A DNA stretch of 64,000 bases, from contig DBML01000021.1 of NCBI GenBank assembly GCA_002298915.1, forward strand, positions 1 through 64,000. The letters are read 5' to 3'. A program made the position numbers and the translations under genes. The notes under the pieces were generated by a model, which was given only the letters and a program-made list of their open reading frames with translations, had not been told where the DNA came from and made no database searches. Positions within the stretch are counted from its first letter, which is position 1, and every line of letters starts with the position of its first letter. Source of the DNA: Clostridium sp. UBA699 (GTDB lineage Bacteria > Bacillota > Clostridia > Clostridiales > Clostridiaceae). Positions 51,816 to 59,243 of this stretch are shown here, in pieces.

Positions 51816-53249
51816 ATGAACACGGTCAAAAACGAACCGGGTGACAACAAGTCTTTTTTGGACTCTTTTTTTAAGCTGTCCGAAAACAAGACTAATGTTC
51901 GAACCGAGGTACTTGCAGGACTCACCACATTCATCACCATGGCCTACATAATATTCGTAAACCCTCACATCCTGATGCAGTCGGGAATGAACTCACAGGG
52001 GCTGATGGGCGACGCGGCAGTCAATGCCGGGCTTAACGCCATCAACGACCCAATAGTGGCTTCTGTTTTCGCTGCAACGTGCATAGCCGCAGCGGTAGGT
52101 ACGCTGGTGATGGCTCTTTACGCAAACCTTCCGTTCGCACAGGCGCCTGGAATGGGGCTAAACGCCTTCTTCACCTACAGCGTGTGCCTTACACTTGGTT
52201 ACACTTGGCAGCAGGCCCTTGCAGCTGTTTTCGTGTCGGGCATCATATTCATAATTATCACGGTCACGACCCTTCGAGAGAAGATCGTCGACGCGCTGCC
52301 TCACAACCTCAAGCTTGCCATATCGGGCGGTATAGGGCTCTTCATAGCTCTCATCGGCCTTAAGAGCGGCGGGATCATAACTGCCAGCCCTGCAACGCTT
52401 GTCACCTTCGGCAGCTTCACGAACCCTCATGCAATACTTACACTCATAGGAATAACTATAACAGCAATACTGATGTCAAGAGGAGTCAAGGCATCGATAC
52501 TGCTCGGAATACTAATAACAACGCTTGTAGGAATCCCGATGGGACTCACTAACCTTTCAGGAATAAGCGTCATAAGCGCACCTCCTTCGCTGGCTCCGAC
52601 CTTCATGCACATGGACTTCGGCGGACTGCTGGACGTGGGCAAGGCAGGAGCTGTAGGAGCGATAACAAGCTTCGCTATGGTAATAATCACGTTCAGCCTT
52701 GTTGACCTCTTCGACACGATCGGAACGCTCGTGGGTACAGCCCAGAAGGCGGGAATGGTGGATTCTCAGGGCAGGGTAAAGAACATGAACAAGGCCCTCC
52801 TTTCAGACGCTATAGCGACCACCGCTGGTTCGATACTGGGAACAAGCACGGTTGTAACATACGTTGAGTCGACCGCCGGCGTATCCGAAGGCGGAAAGAC
52901 GGGACTCACGTCCTTCACCGTAGCGGTTCTCTTCATACTCTCGCTGTTCTTCTCGGGGCTCGTTGGAGTAGTGCCGGCAGAAGCAACGGCGCCTGCTCTG
53001 GTAATAGTCGGCGTTCTGATGATGAGCTCGGTCACAAAGATAAACTTCACGGACTTCACTGAAGCCCTTCCGGCTTTCTTCACGATCGCGATAATGCCTT
53101 TCAGCTACAGCATAGCAAACGGCATAGCAGCGGGAATAATATTCTACCCAATAGTAAAGCTTGCAACCGGCAAGCGCAAGGAAGTGCATCCGATAGTATT
53201 CGTACTGGCGCTGCTCTTCATCCTAAGGTTCGCACTGATAATGGAATAG
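51816..53249 (+). CDS. NCS2-family guanine/hypoxanthine permease
   Basis: A 477-residue transporter of the AzgA-like NCS2 subgroup with about 13 transmembrane spans. Typical segments are TEVLAGLTTFITMAYIIFVN, NLPFAQAPGMGLNAFFTYSV, SGGIGLFIALIGLKSGGII and DLFDTIGTLVGTAQKAGM. It imports purine bases by proton symport. The guanine riboswitch directly upstream supports a guanine/hypoxanthine (PbuG-like) rather than adenine role. A guanine deaminase is encoded at 59244. Confidence 0.92.
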   Translation: MNTVKNEPGDNKSFLDSFFKLSENKTNVRTEVLAGLTTFITMAYIIFVNPHILMQSGMNSQGLMGDAAVNAGLNAINDPIVASVFAATCIAAAVGTLVMALYANLPFAQAPGMGLNAFFTYSVCLTLGYTWQQALAAVFVSGIIFIIITVTTLREKIVDALPHNLKLAISGGIGLFIALIGLKSGGIITASPATLVTFGSFTNPHAILTLIGITITAILMSRGVKASILLGILITTLVGIPMGLTNLSGISVISAPPSLAPTFMHMDFGGLLDVGKAGAVGAITSFAMVIITFSLVDLFDTIGTLVGTAQKAGMVDSQGRVKNMNKALLSDAIATTAGSILGTSTVVTYVESTAGVSEGGKTGLTSFTVAVLFILSLFFSGLVGVVPAEATAPALVIVGVLMMSSVTKINFTDFTEALPAFFTIAIMPFSYSIANGIAAGIIFYPIVKLATGKRKEVHPIVFVLALLFILRFALIME

Positions 53250-53262
53250 TTTAAACGTAAAA

Positions 53263-53318
53263 GGAACGGCCGGCAATTGTTTGAGTAAAAACAGCTGCCG
53301 CCGCCTTTTTTTATTTTT
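53263..53318 (+). terminator. terminator of the purine permease gene
   Basis: CGGCA (53271-53275) and flanking G-rich bases pair with TGCCG and C-rich bases (53296-53305), followed by TTTTTTTATTTTT. Confidence 0.6.
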
Positions 53319-53342
53319 CTGAGAAAATACGGGCGGACGCTG

Positions 53343-53398
53343 TTGACAATCCCTGCAGATGTGATATATTTTAATTGTGATTAACGAACGTTCGTTAA
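53343..53398 (+). promoter_or_regulatory. autoregulated promoter and TetR operator
   Basis: TTGACA (53343-53348), a 16 bp spacer and TATATT (53365-53370). Ten bases later comes the perfect 18 bp palindrome TTAACGAACGTTCGTTAA (53381-53398), covering the expected transcription start. This is the normal shape of an autorepressed TetR operator. Confidence 0.85.
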
Positions 53399-53417
53399 GG
53401 AGAAGGGAGAAGAAACA

Positions 53418-54029
53418 ATGTCTGCTGAAATGATAAGAAAGAGCGCTCTCAAGTGCTTTTCGATACACGGCTACGAGGGGACCTCGCTGTCCATGATAAC
53501 CGACGAGCTCGGGATGAAGAAACAGTCCGTCTACGCCCACTACAAGAGCAAGGAGGACATATTCATGTCCGTCCTGGATTCCGTGCTGCAGGAAGAGGTG
53601 GAGTTCCTCAGGGGATACTTCAAAGGAGAGTTCGAAAACGCCGCCGAATGCTTTGACGGCTTCATAACGAAGATCAAGGAGAGATCCCTGAGCGAAAAGG
53701 AGGGCAACATCATGTTCATACTGAGAACCTCCTACATGCCGCCGGAGAGGATGAGGGAAGAGGTCGCGGCCAAATGCCACATCTTCTGGGAGGAGCTCGA
53801 GAAGGCCGTGTGCGGGGTGATCGAAGGCAGCTTTGAGGACGAGGAGGAGCTGCAGTCGAGGACCATCGCCATGACCACCCTCATAGACGGTCTGTTCTCC
53901 GCGCTGCTCTACTGCGGTGCGGATGTGCTGGAGAGGAAACAGAAGGCCTGCAGGGAGCTTTTCATGGAGCCTGTCTACAGCGCCATTAATATAGGAAAGG
54001 AGAGGATTCAAAATGGAAAAAAATCTTAA
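53418..54029 (+). CDS. TetR-family transcriptional repressor
   Basis: A 203-residue regulator. The N-terminal helix-turn-helix (IRKSALKCFSIHGYEGTSLS, MITDELGMKKQSVYAHYKSK) is canonical for TetR. The C-terminal helical domain (about 60-200) would bind a small ligand. It is coupled to the EamA transporter gene by a 17 bp overlap and probably represses both through the palindrome at 53381. The ligand is unknown. Confidence 0.92.
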   Translation: MSAEMIRKSALKCFSIHGYEGTSLSMITDELGMKKQSVYAHYKSKEDIFMSVLDSVLQEEVEFLRGYFKGEFENAAECFDGFITKIKERSLSEKEGNIMFILRTSYMPPERMREEVAAKCHIFWEELEKAVCGVIEGSFEDEEELQSRTIAMTTLIDGLFSALLYCGADVLERKQKACRELFMEPVYSAINIGKERIQNGKKS

Positions 54030-54930
54030 AAAGGGGCACCTGCTTGCGTTCGCAACCATCCTGATCTGGAGCTGCGCGTCCATTTCTTCGAAGGTTCTGC
54101 TGGAGACCTTCAACCCCGTGGAGCTTTTCGTCTACAGGATGCTGATGGCGTACCTGATGCTGCTCGTTATCAAGCCTGGCTTCATAAGGTACAGGAGCGT
54201 GAAGGAAGAGCTTTTGTTCATGGCGGCTGGGATAACTGGCGTCACGCTTTACTTCATACTGCAGAACGTAGCTCTAAAATACTCGATGGCTTCGAACGTC
54301 GGAGTGCTGCTCACGATCTCACCGTTCTTCACGGCGGTGCTCTCCTTTCTGGTGCTCAAGGACGAAAAGCTTCAGGGCAAGTTCTTTGCAGGCTTCGCGG
54401 TCACCCTCGCCGGGGTGCTGCTCCTGAGCTACAACGGAAACCAGGTGCTCAAGCTCAACCCGATCGGCGACATCATGGCCATACTCGCAGCCCTGGCCTG
54501 GGCGTTGTATTCCGTGGTGATGAAGAAGGTGGGCTCCTACAACTACAACACCATCCTGGCCACAAGGAAGATATTCTTCTACGGACTCCTGTTCCTCGTG
54601 CCTGCGCTGGTCTACACGGATTTCACCTTCAGCGCCGCGAAGTTCGCCGGCCCCGGGGTGCTGGCCAACATGCTTTTCCTTGCACTCCTCGCCTCGGCGA
54701 TGACATACGTTTCCTGGAACAGGGCCATGGAAATACTGGGCCCTGTCAAGACGAGCATGTACCTTTACGCCATTCCGGTCCTGACGATGGCGCTCTCGGT
54801 TGCCCTGCTCGGCGAGAGGATAACCGCTATGTCTGCGGCAGGCGTCGCACTGATTCTTGGAGGTATATACATTTCGGAAAGGAAGCCCTGGGTAAAAGCG
54901 AGCGCTGCCCTGGCAGAGGAAGTGAGCTGA
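54013..54930 (+). CDS. EamA-family drug/metabolite transporter
   Basis: A 305-residue membrane protein with ten transmembrane helices as two EamA repeats (about 8-140 and 155-290). Segments such as WSCASISSKVLLETFNPVEL, GVLLTISPFFTAVLSFLVLK and YAIPVLTMALSVALLGERIT are typical. It exports metabolites or toxic compounds. The paired TetR gene suggests ligand-induced efflux. Confidence 0.88.
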   Translation: MEKNLKKGHLLAFATILIWSCASISSKVLLETFNPVELFVYRMLMAYLMLLVIKPGFIRYRSVKEELLFMAAGITGVTLYFILQNVALKYSMASNVGVLLTISPFFTAVLSFLVLKDEKLQGKFFAGFAVTLAGVLLLSYNGNQVLKLNPIGDIMAILAALAWALYSVVMKKVGSYNYNTILATRKIFFYGLLFLVPALVYTDFTFSAAKFAGPGVLANMLFLALLASAMTYVSWNRAMEILGPVKTSMYLYAIPVLTMALSVALLGERITAMSAAGVALILGGIYISERKPWVKASAALAEEVS

Positions 54931-55106
54931 CCGGGAACCTGTATTTTGGGATAATAGGGTTGCCGGACATGGAAATATAGAACATAGGATCTGCTCCTGT
55001 TAACAGAATGGACTCCATTTCTTAACTTTTATAAGAACGCTTTTTGGATTATAATATAAGGGTGAGATCGACTATAAGTCCAGGAAAGGATGCTGATTCA
55101 TAACCG

Positions 55107-56078
55107 ATGAAAAAAATACTAGCCACCTTAATTGTGATAACCCTTGTGGCCGGCGGAGTCTTTGCAGGCACCGCCGTGATCCGGAAGGTTAATGCGGATA
55201 AACAGGCCGCCGTTGAAGCCCGGCTGAAGTCTGAGGCCGAGGCGAAGGCCAAAGCGGAGGCTGAAGCGAAAGCGAAGGCTGAAGCTGAAGCCAAGGCCGC
55301 TGCGGAGGCCGCGGCAAAGGCGGAGGCCGAGGCGAAGGCCAAAGTGGAAGCGGAGGCGAAGGCTAAGGCTGAAGCTGAAGCGGCTGCTAAAGCAAAGGCT
55401 GCAGCCCAGCAGGGCAGCACCGCCTCGGGCAGCTCGACCAGCAGCTCCGGTGGGGGAAAGGTCATAGTGATCGACCCCGGCCATGCGAGCACCTCGAGCT
55501 CCAAGACGGAGCCAAACGCCCCCGGAAGCAGCGTAATGAAGGTCATGGAGAGCGGCGGGGCCACAGGTGCCTACACGGGCACGCCTGAGTACGAGATAAA
55601 CATGAACGTCGCAAAAAAGCTTAAGCCCCTGCTTGAGGCTAAGGGCTACAAGGTGATAATGACAAAGACCGAGAACTCCACGATGCTCGGCAACGTTGCG
55701 AGGGCCGAGATAGGAAACGACGCCAACGCCGCCCTTGTCATAAGGATCCACTGCGATTCCAGCGACAGCAGCTCAGCGAACGGAGCATCCATGCTCGTGC
55801 CGGCGAAGGTCAACGACAGGACCACCGCCATAGCTGACATAAGCGCCTCCTACGGGAGGACGATCCTGAACACGCTGACGAGCCAGGTTGGCATGAAGAA
55901 CAACGGAGTCGTCACGAGGAGCGACCTGACCGGCTTCAACTGGTCGACCGTGCCGGTCGTGCTGGTTGAGATGGGCTTCCTGTCGAACCAGAACGAGGAT
56001 AAGCTGCTCAGCTCCGACAGCTACCAGAACAAGCTGGCCGCTGCCCTGGCGAACGGCATAGCGACAGCAGTGAAATAA
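55107..56078 (+). CDS. N-acetylmuramoyl-L-alanine amidase (Amidase_3) with helical Ala-Glu-Lys spacer
   Basis: A 323-residue exported wall hydrolase. An N-terminal signal or anchor (about 3-25) is followed by an uninterrupted AEAKAKAEA-type helix (about 30-100), a Ser/Gly linker and the catalytic domain (about 116-322). Zinc ligands are His in VIDPGHAS, Glu in GTPEYEIN and His in VIRIHCDSS; the catalytic Glu is in VEMGFLSN. It cleaves the bond between muramic acid and the peptide stem. The long single helix probably spans or docks to the wall. Confidence 0.92.
   Translation: MKKILATLIVITLVAGGVFAGTAVIRKVNADKQAAVEARLKSEAEAKAKAEAEAKAKAEAEAKAAAEAAAKAEAEAKAKVEAEAKAKAEAEAAAKAKAAAQQGSTASGSSTSSSGGGKVIVIDPGHASTSSSKTEPNAPGSSVMKVMESGGATGAYTGTPEYEINMNVAKKLKPLLEAKGYKVIMTKTENSTMLGNVARAEIGNDANAALVIRIHCDSSDSSSANGASMLVPAKVNDRTTAIADISASYGRTILNTLTSQVGMKNNGVVTRSDLTGFNWSTVPVVLVEMGFLSNQNEDKLLSSDSYQNKLAAALANGIATAVK
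55229..55399 (+). repeat. degenerate GCGAAGGCTGAAGC-type coding repeat
   Basis: Short repeats of codons for Ala, Glu and Lys (AEAKAK units) encode a rigid charged helix. Length variation between strains is likely. Confidence 0.8.
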
Positions 56079-56091
56079 CGATGGACGCATC

Positions 56092-56123
56092 AAGGACCGC
56101 TTCACATTGAAGCGGTCCTTTTG
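56092..56123 (+). terminator. terminator of the amidase gene
   Basis: AAGGACCGCTTCA (56092-56104) pairs with TGAAGCGGTCCTT (56108-56120), followed by TTGTC. It can also serve the convergent permease gene. Confidence 0.88.
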
Positions 56124-56131
56124 TCATCTGT

Positions 56132-57538
56132 TTACACAGCTTTTTTCTCTGTTGCTGAGCCTGAAGCTGCCTTCCTGTTGAGGCCGGCTGCGTAGTACGC
56201 GCCCACAAGTATAGCTACCCATACCACTCCGACGATTGCGGCTATCCTTGTGTCGGCTCCGAAGAGCATTGACACGAAAACGCCTGCAAGGAAGAGGAGT
56301 GTTATGTAGTTCGATGCAGGGTAGAATACTGCAGGGAACTTGAGCCTGCTTATCTGGTCAGCGGACAACTGCTTCCTGAACTTCATCTGAGTGAAGACTA
56401 TCATGAACCATGAGAACAAGCCTGCGAACGTTCCCACCGAAGTTACGTATGTGAAAGCTTTGCCTGGAGCCAGGTAGTTTAGTACTACTCCGATGAGCAT
56501 GCATGCTACTGAAGCGAGGATCGCTGTCTTAGGGACGTTTGTCCTGCTGAGCTTTCCGAACGGTGCAGGGGCCTGGCCCTGGTTAGAAAGGTTGAAGAGC
56601 ATTCGTCCTGTCGTGAATATGCCTGAGTTGCAGGAGGATGCTGCAGCTGTGAGGACGACGAAGTTTATTATCCCTGCCGCCGCGCCTATTCCAAGCTTCG
56701 AGAATGTGAGCACGAACGGGCTTCCGGTCGTTCCAATGCTGTTCCAAGGGTAAAGGCACATGATCACGAACAGTGATCCCAGGTAGAATATAAGTATTCT
56801 CACGAAAACGCTGTTTATTGCTGAAGGTATTACCTTGTCAGGGTTCTTTGCTTCTCCGGCTGTTATGCCTATGAGCTCAACACCTCCGAATGCGAAGGCT
56901 ACCATGGTCAGAGTTGATATCGGGCCGCTTATGCCGTTAGGGAACATTCCGCCGTGGCTGTACAGGTTAGATATGCCAACCGGAACTCCGCCGTTTCCTA
57001 TTCCGGTTACTATCATGAGCGCGCCGATCGCTATCATGGCTATGATTGTCACTACCTTTACGAGGGCGAACCAGAACTCGATTTCCCCGAACGCTGAAAC
57101 AGCTGTCAGGTTGATTACAGTCAGCAGAACGACAGCCGCAAGAGCCGATACCCACTGCGGTAGGTTAGGGAACCAGAAGTTCATGTATATGCCGACTGCT
57201 GTAACCTCCGCCATGCAGGTTACGGTCCAGAACATCCAGTAGGTCCAGCCTGTCAGAAACCCGGCAAGGCGGCCGACGTAATCGTTTGCGTAAGCGCTGA
57301 AAGAACCTGCAATCGGGCGTTCTACAGCCATCTCTCCGAGCGAGCGCATTATGAAGAATATTATGATCCCTGCAAATGCATATGTAAATAGTATGCTTGG
57401 GCCTGCTGCTTTGATGGTGGTCGCAGATCCAAGGAACAGTCCTACTCCTATGGCCCCGCCTATCGCCATCATCTGAATGTGTCTTTCTTCAAGACCACGC
57501 TCAAGGCCTTCGCCTGATTCAACATTGTTGTTACTCAT
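56132..57538 (-). CDS. APC-superfamily amino-acid permease
   Basis: A 468-residue transporter with 12 transmembrane helices of the AAT type (AnsP/ProY/LysP-like). Signature segments are LEERHIQMMAIGGAIGVGLF, LGSATTIKAAGPSILFTYAF and SGIFTTGRMLFNLSNQGQAP. It imports an amino acid with protons. The start at 57538 (SNNNVESGEGLERG) follows GGAGGAAAGA; in-frame codons further up lie in the leader. The substrate cannot be assigned. Confidence 0.9.
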   Translation of the reverse strand: MSNNNVESGEGLERGLEERHIQMMAIGGAIGVGLFLGSATTIKAAGPSILFTYAFAGIIIFFIMRSLGEMAVERPIAGSFSAYANDYVGRLAGFLTGWTYWMFWTVTCMAEVTAVGIYMNFWFPNLPQWVSALAAVVLLTVINLTAVSAFGEIEFWFALVKVVTIIAMIAIGALMIVTGIGNGGVPVGISNLYSHGGMFPNGISGPISTLTMVAFAFGGVELIGITAGEAKNPDKVIPSAINSVFVRILIFYLGSLFVIMCLYPWNSIGTTGSPFVLTFSKLGIGAAAGIINFVVLTAAASSCNSGIFTTGRMLFNLSNQGQAPAPFGKLSRTNVPKTAILASVACMLIGVVLNYLAPGKAFTYVTSVGTFAGLFSWFMIVFTQMKFRKQLSADQISRLKFPAVFYPASNYITLLFLAGVFVSMLFGADTRIAAIVGVVWVAILVGAYYAAGLNRKAASGSATEKKAV

Positions 57539-57707
57539 TTTTCTTTCCTCCAAACCTGAATTCAAAATACTTGTACCCTGTCTCAAGTCGATTTAATACT
57601 TCACTTTTTACTTCTCTCTTCTGGCCAGAAATTTGTGACTCGATTCAAAATGAAAGTACTTTGAAAAATAGTATCTCGGCAAAGAACTTCATCTTCTTTG
57701 CAGGTTC

Positions 57708-57736
57708 ATTATAGCACTGAATTTTCAAAATTGCAA
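57708..57736 (-). promoter_or_regulatory. promoter of the amino-acid permease
   Basis: On the minus strand TTGCAA (57736-57731), a 17 bp spacer and TATAAT (57713-57708). Confidence 0.75.
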
Positions 57737-57972
57737 TTCTGTGTTAAAATTTAATACTGATAAAAGTATGAAAATTGCAGGAATTATATCAAGCAACAAT
57801 CAGATAAGGTGCATATTGGTTCAATTGTATGTCTGAATTCAACATATATGACCTGTTTGTCGCGGTTTCAACTCAAGCTTTGAACCAAAATGCTGTGAAA
57901 CAATTGCGTTCAATAAATCTTGTGTGAAACATATTGAAAGCGCAGCATCAAATGACATGCAAGGCATCTCTA

Positions 57973-58002
57973 TTGACTTGCAGGCAGCCCGGATTATATA
58001 AT
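57973..58002 (+). promoter_or_regulatory. promoter of the GIY-YIG gene
   Basis: TTGACT (57973-57978), an 18 bp spacer and TATAAT (57997-58002), with the start codon 34 bp further on. Confidence 0.72.
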
Positions 58003-58036
58003 TTTTACAAATAGACTCGCAAAAAGGAGTGAAAGC

Positions 58037-58354
58037 ATGGGGTTCTTTAATTCGCTTGCGAAACCGAAATTTACCCTGAAGGAAGCAGCTGAAAATGCGC
58101 CGGAGCTCATGGGGTGCTACAAGATTTACCAGAACGGGGAACTGAAGTACGTGGGCAAGAGCGGTTACAGCCTGAGGCAGAGGTTCATCCAGTACTACGA
58201 TGGTAAGATGCTCCTTTCTGCTGCGGGCAAAAGGATACACGACAACAGGGATACTGTCGAGGTCAGCTGGATCGTCATGATCTCAAAAAACGAATGTGAG
58301 AGGGTTGAGCAGCAATGGAAATCAAGGCTGAAGCCCGAGTGGAACAGGCTATAG
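58037..58354 (+). CDS. small GIY-YIG-fold protein
   Basis: A 105-residue protein. GCYKIYQNGELKYVGKS matches the GIY-YIG strand pair, SLRQRFIQYYDG supplies the usual Arg, and the Glu of CERVEQQWKSRLKPEWN is in the position of the metal-binding residue. GIY-YIG domains cut DNA in repair, restriction and mobile introns. Standing alone at this size it is a UPF-like stand-alone member of unknown target. Confidence 0.7.
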   Translation: MGFFNSLAKPKFTLKEAAENAPELMGCYKIYQNGELKYVGKSGYSLRQRFIQYYDGKMLLSAAGKRIHDNRDTVEVSWIVMISKNECERVEQQWKSRLKPEWNRL

Positions 58355-58360
58355 GAAGCG

Positions 58361-58393
58361 GAAAGGGGAGCTGCAAAGAGCTCCCCTTTTCTT
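58361..58393. terminator. bidirectional terminator
   Basis: GAAAGGGGAGCT (58361-58372) pairs with AGCTCCCCTTTTC (58379-58391). It lies between the convergent GIY-YIG gene and the 58411 gene. Confidence 0.85.
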
Positions 58394-58410
58394 ATGGCAA
58401 ATATTATCAA

Positions 58411-58746
58411 CTATTCGTAAATCCATTCTATCCTGTCCTGAACCCTGTGAAGCTCCCGCGCGAAGAGCCTGTTGGCCTTCCTTATCCTATCTTCGGCTTC
58501 ATCAGCCTCCTCATCCGCGCCGCAGCTGGAGTGCAGCCGCTCTATCTCGTCGAGCACCTTCCTGAAGTGCCTCAGTATATAGGCATCCACGTGCTCGTCG
58601 CGTCCGTACCTTCTCCGCTTCCACGCTAACAGCAGCAGGGCTATCACCGTGTACTCCCTGAAGTTGGGGATCTCTTGTTTTCTGCATGCGTCCTTCTTTC
58701 TTTCGATGTCTGAATTGTTTACACCACCGGTGCGTGATTCAGGCAT
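58411..58746 (-). CDS. hypothetical charged helical protein
   Basis: A 111-residue protein that I do not recognise. One modestly hydrophobic segment (YTVIALLLLAWKRRR) is embedded in a strongly charged helical chain (RHFRKVLDEIERLHS, ADEEADEAEDRIRKANRLFA). No signal peptide, no metal motif. The start at 58746 follows GGGAGGCGAG. It is a single gene between terminators. Confidence 0.5.
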   Translation of the reverse strand: MPESRTGGVNNSDIERKKDACRKQEIPNFREYTVIALLLLAWKRRRYGRDEHVDAYILRHFRKVLDEIERLHSSCGADEEADEAEDRIRKANRLFARELHRVQDRIEWIYE

Positions 58747-58847
58747 TTTTCTCGCCTCCCGACCTGAAATATTTGGCAATTATACGCCACAAGATACAAT
58801 ATTCTACAGTTGGCAGAAAAACCCTTTATTTTTTAGAATATTCTGCG

Positions 58848-58853
58848 TATAAT
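58848..58853 (+). promoter_or_regulatory. promoter of the HesB-like selenoprotein gene
   Basis: A TATAAT -10 with a GAATATTC sequence in the spacer and a weak TTTATT -35 17 bp upstream. Confidence 0.55.
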
Positions 58854-58885
58854 GGAGGAAAAATGAGGATGCCGGAGGTGTTGAT

Positions 58886-59185
58886 ATGATAAGCTTGACG
58901 CAGAAAGCCGCCGACAGGTTCGGCGAGATGCTGAAGGAACAGGGAGGAACCGGGGAAATGCGGATGAGGATCAGCTTCAGGGGCTTCGGCTGAGGCGGCC
59001 CGATATTCGAGGCTTCCCTTGAGGAAGCTAAAGAAGGGGATGACGCGGTGGTTGAATCGAGAGGTGTGAACATAGTCTTCGAAAAGGAGTTAGAGGGCTA
59101 CCTGGAGGATGCCGTAGTGAGCTACTCCGACAGCCCGTTCAGCCCCGGCTTCAAGATCAGTGGGGCAAAGATGTCGACCTGCTGA
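58886..59185 (+). CDS. HesB/IscA-like selenoprotein (in-frame TGA read as selenocysteine)
   Basis: The frame runs 58886-59185 with one in-frame TGA at 58991-58993 (codon 36), giving 99 residues. Before it: ISLTQKAADRFGEMLKEQ, then RISFRGFG; after it: GGPIFEASLEEAKEGDDAVV, VFEKELEGYLEDAVVSYSDS and GAKMSTC. The U-GGP context and the overall pattern are those of the known HesB-like selenoproteins, where Sec replaces the first Cys of the IscA iron-sulfur motif. A stem-loop GCTTCC-CTTGA-GGAAGC begins 18 bases after the TGA, the right place for a bacterial SECIS. SD GGAGGTG lies 5 bases before the ATG. Normal gene callers split or miss it. Confidence 0.88.
59012..59028 (+). promoter_or_regulatory. 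candidate bacterial SECIS stem-loop
   Basis: GCTTCC (59012-59017), loop CTTGA and GGAAGC (59023-59028), 18 bases downstream of the selenocysteine TGA. The loop includes a G but not the best-known GGUC form. Confidence 0.6.
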
Positions 59186-59197
59186 CGGTCAGTCGAA

Positions 59198-59228
59198 GAA
59201 AAAGCCCGGCCTCCCAGCCGGGCTTTGC
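59198..59228. terminator. bidirectional terminator
   Basis: AAAGCCCGGC (59201-59210) pairs with GCCGGGCTTT (59217-59226). The A-run on the left gives a strong U-tail for the minus-strand guanine deaminase gene. Confidence 0.9.
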
Positions 59229-59243
59229 TGCATTATTACGCTG

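Larger units (their letters stand above)
57539..58036. other. 498 bp intergenic region with long permease leader
   Basis: It holds the minus-strand promoter at 57708-57736 and a roughly 165-base A/T-rich leader before the permease, with no T-box or known riboswitch motif, plus the plus-strand promoter at 57973-58002. Positions 57780-57960 show no gene or recognised RNA. Confidence 0.5.

Noticed and set aside
55128..55751. Antisense frame across the AEAKAK repeat
   Set aside because: Low-complexity Arg/Leu/Phe protein produced by the repeat on the other strand.
58649..58889. Short plus-strand frames before the HesB-like gene
   Set aside because: They overlap the minus-strand 58411 gene and the promoter at 58848, and have no homology features.
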